Of a DNA stretch of 46,375 bases, positions 36,443 to 43,495 are shown in pieces. A program made the translations under genes and the position numbers. This DNA comes from Nitrospirota bacterium (GTDB taxonomy: Bacteria; Nitrospirota; Thermodesulfovibrionia; Thermodesulfovibrionales; UBA9159), in NCBI GenBank assembly GCA_023382175.1, contig JAMCQB010000100.1, positions 1 through 46,375 on the forward strand, read 5' to 3'. Position 1 is the stretch's first letter. The number at the start of each line of letters is the position of its first letter. The notes beneath the pieces were generated by a model. The model did no database searches and was not told where the DNA came from. It saw only the letters and a list, made by a program, of their open reading frames with translations.

Positions 36443-37039
36443 ATGCAAAACAGCAATGAGAATAACCGCTGGAAGATGAAGATGAAGGAATTCCGTTGTT
36501 CCTGTACCGGCTGCGGAAAGAAGCCTGAATTCGCCTCGGCAGGCATATGGATCGAGACAGAAAGCGGCATGCTCTGCGATTCATGCTGGAAGGAGGCGGT
36601 CAGGATAAGCGGCCTCTCTCCGGGAAAGAGCGCCGAGGGAGAGAGCGAGTTCTGCTGTTTCTGCGCCCTCTGCAAGCGGACGCCGCCCGACCCTGATTAC
36701 AAGATGTGGATAGGGACAGAGAAGGGGTGCATCTGCGAAAAGTGCTGGAAGGAGGTCATCGCCGGGATCCTTGGCGAGAAGATAGAGTCAGCCCTCCTTG
36801 AGAAGAAACCGGTAAGCTCAGAGCCCCTTGATGTCCAGCTGGGCTGTTGCCTCCTGAATAAGAGGCTGCTCAATAAAGCCCTGGACGCGCTCCTGCAGGG
36901 TGAGGTCCTCAAAATAATCGCCGAGAACACCGAGACGATGAAGTCCATGGTGGAGAAATACGCCGGGGCAAAAGGCTGCACCATCACCGGGATAACGGAC
37001 AGGAACGGCACCTGCCTTATCAGCATCAGACGAACGTAG
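36443..37039 (+). CDS. Duplicated CxxC zinc-ribbon-like protein with TusA-like C-terminal domain
   Basis: CSCTGCGKKPEF..CDSCWKEAV and CCFCALCKRTPP..CEKCWKEVI duplicated; C-terminal LDVQLGCCLLNKRLLNKALDALLQGEVLKIIAENTETMKSMVEKYAGAKGCTITGITDRNGTCLISIRR. Confidence 0.55.
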   Translation: MQNSNENNRWKMKMKEFRCSCTGCGKKPEFASAGIWIETESGMLCDSCWKEAVRISGLSPGKSAEGESEFCCFCALCKRTPPDPDYKMWIGTEKGCICEKCWKEVIAGILGEKIESALLEKKPVSSEPLDVQLGCCLLNKRLLNKALDALLQGEVLKIIAENTETMKSMVEKYAGAKGCTITGITDRNGTCLISIRRT

Positions 37040-37067
37040 CTTACCAGGAACCTGCATCTTTCCGGAA

Positions 37068-37454
37068 TTATTTCGGAGGAGATATCATTATGGACTTGCC
37101 TTTCACGGTTTTCACGAGGTTGTGGTTCTCCACAAGGAAATCGAGCACCTCATCCCACGATACCTTTGTCATCTTCAGTGTGATCTTCCCCTGTATCCGC
37201 TTATCCACGGTCAGCGTGTAGCCGTCCTGCCGGGCTATGTCGGACAGAACGGTGAGTACGCCGGTGAGATTTGCTTCATTGAAATCAAGGGTGACTTTCC
37301 TGCCGGTATATTTGACCGATGTCTCGATGCCTTTTTTGCCGGTGTACTTCTCCAGGTCTTTATTCGTATAGATTTTCTTGCTCGCTCCAAAAACAGAGGA
37401 TACAGCAAACAACACCAGCAGAGTCAGAGCAAACATCATCATCCGTTTCATCAT
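37068..37454 (-). CDS. Secreted stand-alone STN / secretin N-domain-like protein
   Basis: Signal peptide; VTLDFNEANLTGVLTVLSDIARQDGYTLTVDKRIQGKITLKMTKVSWDEVLDFLVENHNL. Confidence 0.75.
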   Translation of the reverse strand: MMKRMMMFALTLLVLFAVSSVFGASKKIYTNKDLEKYTGKKGIETSVKYTGRKVTLDFNEANLTGVLTVLSDIARQDGYTLTVDKRIQGKITLKMTKVSWDEVLDFLVENHNLVKTVKGKSIMISPPK

Positions 37455-37543
37455 TGAACTCTTCCTTAAATCCTAAAAACCATTATAGCATGACATGGCA
37501 AAAAGCAATTTTTCATGGAATGCTCAGGCAGGTGAATTTTACC

Positions 37544-37572
37544 TTGACATTGCAGCATTGGGGATGTATTTT
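37544..37572 (+). promoter_or_regulatory. Sigma70-type promoter of the LPP20 operon
   Basis: TTGACA, 17-nt spacer, TATTTT; about 80 nt upstream of the first ORF. Confidence 0.6.
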
Positions 37573-37652
37573 CAAAGCAGGAACAAAATTGACTAAGGAA
37601 TGGGGAGTTTAATGGCATTTCTTAGAAAATCCGACACAGGAGGGATCAAACA

Positions 37653-37832
37653 ATGAAGCGCTTTCTCAGTCTTCTCTTATTGTTCATTCTGCTTTCTCTG
37701 TCTCTGAGCGGTTGCTATATCTATACAAAGGAACCGCCGCCTGAGCCCGTGATCGTCATATCGCCCGATGGGCCGCCGCCTCCACCTCCGCCGCCGCCTG
37801 CAGGAGCGGTCGGGCCGGCGCCGCGATATTGA
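37653..37832 (+). CDS. Small proline-rich lipoprotein, not in the supplied ORF track
   Basis: SD GGAGGG; MKRFLSLLLLFILLSLSLSGCYIYTKEPPPEPVIVISPDGPPPPPPPPPAGAVGPAPRY*; lipobox SLSGC. Confidence 0.75.
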   Translation: MKRFLSLLLLFILLSLSLSGCYIYTKEPPPEPVIVISPDGPPPPPPPPPAGAVGPAPRY

Positions 37833-38323
37833 AGATGTCAGGTTCGGGCATGAAGATCACGGTATCCGTTTTCCTGCTTGCTGTTCTGGTTTTTCCTGCT
37901 CTGCTTCTGTCAGTTGAGTTCGGGGGCGGCCAGGACCGCGCTGACAATGATACCCTTGTGGTGAGCGGCATCGGGTATCCGCCCATAAAGGCAGAGAACG
38001 CTGCCCAGGCCCGTTTGATGGCGAGGAGGGCAGCCATTCTTGATGCATACAGGAATGCCCTGGCAGGCACGGGATCATCAAATAACGATGAACAGGCGTT
38101 CTATGCCGGTCTGTCAGGTTTTGTGAGGGGGCTGACCATAGAAAGGGAAGAATACCTGGAAGACGGCGGGGTAAGGATTTTTGCGAAAGTCCCCGGCAGA
38201 AGCGTTGCCGTAACGCCACGGGCAACTCGTGAAGGCGTTACCGAAAAAGGTCTGGCGGGGCCATCAGCGGTTCCCCTGAACGAATGGTATAGAATCATAG
38301 AACGCGCAGTAAGATTCCAATAG
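37829..38323 (+). CDS. Secreted LPP20-like protein
   Basis: VVSGIGYPPIKAENAAQARLMARRAAILDAYRNALAG...LSGFVRGLTIEREEYLEDGGVRIFAKV; TTG or downstream ATG start. Confidence 0.75.
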   Translation: MKMSGSGMKITVSVFLLAVLVFPALLLSVEFGGGQDRADNDTLVVSGIGYPPIKAENAAQARLMARRAAILDAYRNALAGTGSSNNDEQAFYAGLSGFVRGLTIEREEYLEDGGVRIFAKVPGRSVAVTPRATREGVTEKGLAGPSAVPLNEWYRIIERAVRFQ

Positions 38324-38341
38324 AATATAAGGGAGGGTTGT

Positions 38342-39103
38342 ATGGAAAAGAGGCTGCGTCGGATATTCGGAGTATTCCTTTCGGTGGCTATTCTTGCTGT
38401 CATGCTTTCCCTGGCTGGAGAGGGAGGCGCCCAGCTGGATCCACAGAAAAGGCTCATGGCCAAAAGGGCGGCCAAGGTGGACGCCCTGAGAAACCTGGCA
38501 GAGATTGTATATGGGGTCCGGATCAATTCCAGCACAACAGTGAGGGATTTCGTGACGCAGTCTGACGTCATTCGGGCGAGGCTTGATTCAGTAATACAGG
38601 GCGCAAGGGAAGTGGATTATGTGGAGCGCCCTGACGGTACTGCAGAAGTGACAGTGGAAATAACCCTGGGGCAGGTGGAGGACATCCTCGGACGAAGACT
38701 TTCGTATAATTACCAGACATTCTCTGCAACGGGCTATGGAGCGCCATCCGGATCTTACGTGGAACCTGCGCCTCCTGCGCCTGCTTTAGACTATGTGAGG
38801 GCAAAGGGCTATGGGATAGAACCGAAGGATCCATCCATGACCTCTGCAGAGAAGACCCTCATGGCAAAGAGGGCTGCAAAGGTGGATGCCCTGAGAAACC
38901 TGGCAGAGCAGGTCAGGGGAGTGAGGATAACCAGCGATTCCTATGTCAGGGACTTCATCACCCAGAGCGATGAAATGAGAGCTAGGGTCAATACCTTCAT
39001 TCAAGGGGCAAGGGTCGTATCGGAGCGGCAGATGCCCGACGGCAGTTATGAAGTGGAAGTGGAAGCCGAACTGGAACCTTTAAGGAGAATCTTTTCGAGA
39101 TGA
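38342..39103 (+). CDS. Secreted protein with two tandem LPP20-like domains
   Basis: KRLMAKRAAKVDALRNLAEIVYGVRINSSTTVRDFVTQSDVIRARLDSVIQGAREV and KTLMAKRAAKVDALRNLAEQVRGVRITSDSYVRDFITQSDEMRARVNTFIQGARVV. Confidence 0.85.
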   Translation: MEKRLRRIFGVFLSVAILAVMLSLAGEGGAQLDPQKRLMAKRAAKVDALRNLAEIVYGVRINSSTTVRDFVTQSDVIRARLDSVIQGAREVDYVERPDGTAEVTVEITLGQVEDILGRRLSYNYQTFSATGYGAPSGSYVEPAPPAPALDYVRAKGYGIEPKDPSMTSAEKTLMAKRAAKVDALRNLAEQVRGVRITSDSYVRDFITQSDEMRARVNTFIQGARVVSERQMPDGSYEVEVEAELEPLRRIFSR

Positions 39104-39540
39104 GGAGGGATGAGATGTTGAAAGTGAGAGCAGTCGTTATTCTGGCAGTCTTTCTCGTTATGGCAGTAGCGGGTTGTTATGTACAGCAGGTTCCGCCGGC
39201 ACCGGAGCCCAGGGCTGAGTGGGTTCCCATAAAGATATCAGCCAAGGGAGCGGGGGCGCCGCCCGCGACAGCGGTGAATCAGGCACAGGCGAGGCTCATG
39301 GCGGAAAGGGCTGCAAAGGTGGATGCCATGAGAAATCTCCTTGAGCAGGCCTATGGAGTAACCATATCCTCCAACACCACGGTGAGGAACTTCATCACGG
39401 AGAACGATACCATAAGAGCAAGGGTTGACGCGTACATCAGGGGCGCAAAGATTGTTGACACAAGGTACCTGAGTGACGGCAGTGTCGAAGTCGAGATGGA
39501 ACTCACCCTCGGATATGAGTTCAGGAGGATCTTCCCGTGA
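39100..39540 (+). CDS. LPP20-like lipoprotein
   Basis: Lipobox MAVAGC; ARLMAERAAKVDAMRNLLEQAYGVTISSNTTVRNFITENDTIRARVDAYIRGAKIV. Confidence 0.88.
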   Translation: MRRDEMLKVRAVVILAVFLVMAVAGCYVQQVPPAPEPRAEWVPIKISAKGAGAPPATAVNQAQARLMAERAAKVDAMRNLLEQAYGVTISSNTTVRNFITENDTIRARVDAYIRGAKIVDTRYLSDGSVEVEMELTLGYEFRRIFP

Positions 39541-40820
39541 AAAGGGTTACTTCCCCTCATCTGTCATTGCGAGGGACGGAGTCCCGAAGCAATCTTATCG
39601 GTCCAGGGCAGACCATCCCGTCTCATTCACACAAAGATTGCTTCGCTTCGCTCGCAATGACAATATTGGTAGCGCTTTTTGTAATACCCTGCGTAATTGC
39701 CTATTCACAACCCTATGCTGAAGGGGGTGAACTCATCACTGCAGACGGTATGGCAGCCATAATCGGCAGCAATACGGTAATTGCCCGGGACAAGGCCATT
39801 GACGACGCCCTGAGAAAAGCGGTGGAGCAGGCAGTGGGCACCGTGGTATCCTCCGACACCATGACCGAGAACTACAAGGTCATACACGATAAGATCCTTG
39901 CCCAAACCGCAGGGTACATCGAACGGTATAAGGTGCTCTCGGAGAAGTCCCAGGGGGACGTGTATGTAGTGACCATACAGGCCGAAGTGGGCAAGGCTAA
40001 CCTCATGAACGACCTCCGCGCCCTGGGTCTCCTCCACGTCCTCAAGGAAAAGCCGAAAGTCATGGTGCTCATCGATGAAAAAGTGGGCGGCATGTACGGG
40101 ACCACAGGATGGGAGAGCGTGGGACAGGCTGAATCCACCATCATGGAAAAATTCATCGCCGCGGGATTTAATGTGGTGGACCCCGCCGCGGTAAAAGCGA
40201 ACATAACGAGGGACAAGGCCCTCAGGATCCTTGAAGGAGATCCTGCAGCCTCGGCAGCAGAAGGCCTCAAATATGGAGCCCAGGTCGTTATCACGGGCAA
40301 GGCCTTTTCAAAGAATGCGGGAGGTAAGATCCTCGGGACAAGGATGCAGTCCATGCAGGCGACCCTTCAGGCCCGTGTAGTGAGGACCGATACGGCGAAG
40401 GTCATCTCATCAAGGAGCGCAACAGGGGCACAGGCTCACATTGATGAACTGCAGGGCGGGGCCCTTGCGATCAAGGAGGCAAGCGAACAACTGGCCGATG
40501 CGTTGATACAGGACATCGTTAAACAGTGGAGCGGAGAGGTGTATGGCCGTTCCCAGGAGATGACCATCATGATCAGCGGGCTCTCCTCATACAACCAGCT
40601 GGCCGCCATCAAGAAGTTCCTCGAAAAGGAGGCGCAAGGAGTGAAGGCGGTGCACCAGAGGAGTTTTACCGGAGGCGTGGCAGAGTTATCCCTGGATTAC
40701 GGCGGCAAGTCAAGCAATATCGCTGATGAGCTTGCGAACAGGAAATTCCCCGGGTTCAGACTGGAGCCCACCAATGTGACACCAAACAGGATCGATGTGA
40801 GGTCACTCAGACAAAAATGA
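39537..40820 (+). CDS. FlgT-like secreted protein (LPP20/FlgT-N-like domain plus CsgG/TolB-like domain)
   Basis: SD AGGAGG and GTG start; ADGMAAIIGSNTVIARDKAIDDALRKAVEQAVGTVVSSDT; PKVMVLIDEKVGG...AAGFNVVDP...ALRILEGDPAASAAEGLKYGAQVVITGKAFS. Confidence 0.75.
   Translation: MKRVTSPHLSLRGTESRSNLIGPGQTIPSHSHKDCFASLAMTILVALFVIPCVIAYSQPYAEGGELITADGMAAIIGSNTVIARDKAIDDALRKAVEQAVGTVVSSDTMTENYKVIHDKILAQTAGYIERYKVLSEKSQGDVYVVTIQAEVGKANLMNDLRALGLLHVLKEKPKVMVLIDEKVGGMYGTTGWESVGQAESTIMEKFIAAGFNVVDPAAVKANITRDKALRILEGDPAASAAEGLKYGAQVVITGKAFSKNAGGKILGTRMQSMQATLQARVVRTDTAKVISSRSATGAQAHIDELQGGALAIKEASEQLADALIQDIVKQWSGEVYGRSQEMTIMISGLSSYNQLAAIKKFLEKEAQGVKAVHQRSFTGGVAELSLDYGGKSSNIADELANRKFPGFRLEPTNVTPNRIDVRSLRQK
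39563..39661. repeat. 99-bp palindromic dispersed-type repeat inside the FlgT-like CDS
   Basis: gtcattgcgagggacggagtcccgaagcaatctt ... aagattgcttcgcttcgctcgcaatgac. Confidence 0.9.
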
Positions 40821-41797
40821 TGAAAGCATCCCGTCTCGCCGGCTTAGCCTTTGTCTCAGGCGGCATTATCCTTTTTGCCTCTGCAGGAGGCGCCACCGCA
40901 GCCGCCGAAAAGGAAGTGGGCAATGTTAAGGATATGAGGGGTTCTGCCAGTATTCTGAGGGAAAAACAGACAGTTGACGCCCGGAAAAACGAGCCCATCT
41001 TCAAGGCTGATACGGTAAAGACCTCTGACAAGTCAAAGATGAAGCTGTTGTTCATCGATGATTCGCTGCTCATGATCGGTGAAAACTCGAAGGTCCTGGT
41101 ATCGGTACACCTGGACAAGAGGGGCAAGACCAATGTATTCAACCTTGTGGACGGGGTAGTGAATGTCATTGTCGGGAAATCGGGGCTGGAGATTCACACC
41201 CCCACGACAGTCTCAACGGCCCGGGGGACTTCCTATGTGGTCTGGGTCGAAAATGATGGAGCGCAGAAAACCGGGGTGGCGGTCTCGGAGGGAAGAGTCG
41301 AGGTAAGGAACAAAGAGGAAACCCTTGCGGAGAAGGTCGTTGTCCCTGCCGGAAAAATGTCCTTCGTTGAGAAAGGAAAGATACCGACGCCGGCGGTGGT
41401 GGCTCCCCCTGAAGTCATCCAGGTTCTGTATAAAAAGACTCTTGAGCAGGAAGAAATATGGGGGCCGGTGATCCTCAGGGCAAAGGGGAGCGCCATCCCG
41501 CCTCCTGACGCCATAAGTCCTGCACAGGCCCGGCTGATGGCGCTCAGGGCAGCCAAGGTGGAGGCATTGAGAAATCTCCTTGAACAGTCATACAGCGTCA
41601 CCATTGTCTCTGATTCCACAGTGCAGGATTATGTACTCAAGAACGACACCATAAAGGCGAAGGTTGACGGCTTCATAAAAGGGGCGTGGGTATCGGAAGA
41701 GAGACTCCTTGCCGACGGCAGCTACGAGGTGGAGATGGAAATAGGACTGGGTATCGGCTTCAGAAGGATGCTTCTGGAGCAGGGAGACATAAAATAA
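40817..41797 (+). CDS. FecR domain fused to C-terminal LPP20-like domain
   Basis: VKTSDKSKMKLLFIDDSLLMIGENSKVLV...HTPTTVSTARGTSYVVW (FecR) then ARLMALRAAKVEALRNLLEQSYSVTIVSDSTVQDYVLKNDTIKAKVDGFIKGAWV. Confidence 0.85.
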   Translation: MMKASRLAGLAFVSGGIILFASAGGATAAAEKEVGNVKDMRGSASILREKQTVDARKNEPIFKADTVKTSDKSKMKLLFIDDSLLMIGENSKVLVSVHLDKRGKTNVFNLVDGVVNVIVGKSGLEIHTPTTVSTARGTSYVVWVENDGAQKTGVAVSEGRVEVRNKEETLAEKVVVPAGKMSFVEKGKIPTPAVVAPPEVIQVLYKKTLEQEEIWGPVILRAKGSAIPPPDAISPAQARLMALRAAKVEALRNLLEQSYSVTIVSDSTVQDYVLKNDTIKAKVDGFIKGAWVSEERLLADGSYEVEMEIGLGIGFRRMLLEQGDIK

Positions 41798-41834
41798 CCA
41801 TGCCCACAAGGCGTACGAACAGGAGCGGATCGGT

Positions 41835-42248
41835 ATGAGAATGTCAGGGATCTTTATTGCGGCCATTGTCTTTGTTCTCCTTCTTTCTTGTCCCGGATAC
41901 TCCGGGGACATCGAAAGGGCAAATGAACTTGGAGAGGATTTTCAGAGACAGATGCCCTGGTCAAAGGAAAAGCCCCGGAGCGGCGAGACCCCCGGACAGG
42001 CCCAGCCAAGGGATTACGTTGCTCCCCCGGAAAGGGAAAAAAACGAACCACCATCCCAGCCCCAAGGTGGCGATTATCCCGTGTGCTACAACCCTTATAC
42101 GCGGGCATATGAAAACTGTTATCCCCAGGATTCCGAATACTGGCGCCTGAGGTACAGTTCTCCGGATTTCCGTTTCTGGTGGGAACACGGCCGGTCCTGT
42201 CCTTCCGGATACTACTTCAGGCCGGGCCGGGGCTGCTACCGGTATTAG
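41835..42248 (+). CDS. Small secreted Tyr/Cys-rich protein, unknown function
   Basis: Signal peptide MRMSGIFIAAIVFVLLLSCPGYSG; C-terminal DYPVCYNPYTRAYENCYPQDSEYWRLRYSSPDFRFWWEHGRSCPSGYYFRPGRGCYRY. Confidence 0.65.
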   Translation: MRMSGIFIAAIVFVLLLSCPGYSGDIERANELGEDFQRQMPWSKEKPRSGETPGQAQPRDYVAPPEREKNEPPSQPQGGDYPVCYNPYTRAYENCYPQDSEYWRLRYSSPDFRFWWEHGRSCPSGYYFRPGRGCYRY

Positions 42249-42284
42249 GCGCCATTTCCGGCATGGCTAAAGATTTTCCGCGTG

Positions 42285-42314
42285 TTGATTTGTTGATTTT
42301 GGCTGTTCTATAAT
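42285..42314 (+). promoter_or_regulatory. Sigma70-type promoter of the csgG-like gene
   Basis: TTGATT, 18-nt spacer, TATAAT. Confidence 0.6.
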
Positions 42315-42378
42315 TTGACAGAACCATACGTCATCGCATGGCACATGAAGATAAGGAAAAATTAAAGGGGGAGAGTGT

Positions 42379-43380
42379 ATGAGAAAAAAACCGTTATTGT
42401 TCCTGGTCTGTATCATGTTTGCTTTTAGTGTCACCATGTCCTCCGCTTATGATCAGGGTTCCGGCATGAAGGCCGGGAGTCGAGAGGTGATGATGCTTGC
42501 ACAGGCAAATCCTTCTGATTCCCCGGAGCATGTATGGCCTGCGTACACCGGACCGAAGAAGAGGATCGCAGTGACAAAGTTCGAAAACAAAGTTACCGGG
42601 GTGTACGGCAACTGGAAGCTGGGTGAAGGATTCTCAGAAATGCTCACTACGGAACTGATGAAAACAGGTCAGTTCGTCGTGGTGGAACGCCAGGCCCTCC
42701 AGGATGTGCTCGGAGAACAGGAGCTGGGCCAATCAGGGTTAGTAAAGAAGGAGACTGCTGCAAAGGTTGGACAGATCCTTGGTGCCCAGATCATTGTCCG
42801 GGGTGTAGTATCGGAATTTACCCTCAATGAGTCGGGGGGAGGCGCAGGCATCGGCATCGCCGGCTTCAGACTCGGCGGCAGATCATCCAACGCCCATGTT
42901 GCTGTTGATATCAGGCTCGTTGATACCGCCACCGGACAGGTCCTGCAGTCCCACAATGCGGTGGGAAAGGCAGAATCCAGCGGTGTCAGTGTGGGAGTCT
43001 CGAGGGGAGATGTGGATTTCGGCGCAGACACTTTTAAGAACACCCCCCTTGGTCAGGCAACACGGCAGGCGATCCGCGACGCGGTCCAATTCATTATCCT
43101 CAATATGGAAAAAATGCCTTTTACCGCCAAAGTGATAAAGATTGAGGGGAACAAGGTTTACATAAACGCAGGTTCTCAGATGAATATCAGGAATGGGTTT
43201 AAATTCTATGCCTATTCGGTGGGAGAGGATATCGTGGATCCTGACACCGGATTGAAACTGGGTGCGGATGAAAAACTTGTGGGAACCGTGGAAGTGAGGG
43301 ATGTCCAGGAAAAGTATTCCATCGGATTTCTGTCATCCGGGGGCGGACTCAAGCGGGGAGACGTGCTGAAACTTCAGTAG
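42379..43380 (+). CDS. CsgG-family outer-membrane secretion/assembly protein
   Basis: KKRIAVTKFENKVTGVYGNWKLGEGFSEMLTTELMKTGQFVVVERQALQDVLGEQELGQSGLVKKETAAKVGQILGAQIIVRGVVSEF. Confidence 0.9.
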   Translation: MRKKPLLFLVCIMFAFSVTMSSAYDQGSGMKAGSREVMMLAQANPSDSPEHVWPAYTGPKKRIAVTKFENKVTGVYGNWKLGEGFSEMLTTELMKTGQFVVVERQALQDVLGEQELGQSGLVKKETAAKVGQILGAQIIVRGVVSEFTLNESGGGAGIGIAGFRLGGRSSNAHVAVDIRLVDTATGQVLQSHNAVGKAESSGVSVGVSRGDVDFGADTFKNTPLGQATRQAIRDAVQFIILNMEKMPFTAKVIKIEGNKVYINAGSQMNIRNGFKFYAYSVGEDIVDPDTGLKLGADEKLVGTVEVRDVQEKYSIGFLSSGGGLKRGDVLKLQ

Positions 43381-43390
43381 AAACTCTTTT

Positions 43391-43471
43391 AGCCACAGAG
43401 ATCACAGAGGTCACAGAGAAAAACTTTCTTTTCAGTAAATTAACTCTGTGCTCTCTGCGTGCTCTGTGGCA
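43391..43471. repeat. Palindromic nonanucleotide array, copy 2
   Basis: gccacagagatcacagaggtcacagagaa ... ctctgtgctctctgcgtgctctgtggc. Confidence 0.8.
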
Positions 43472-43495
43472 AATTTCGCTTAATTTTTTTGCGCC

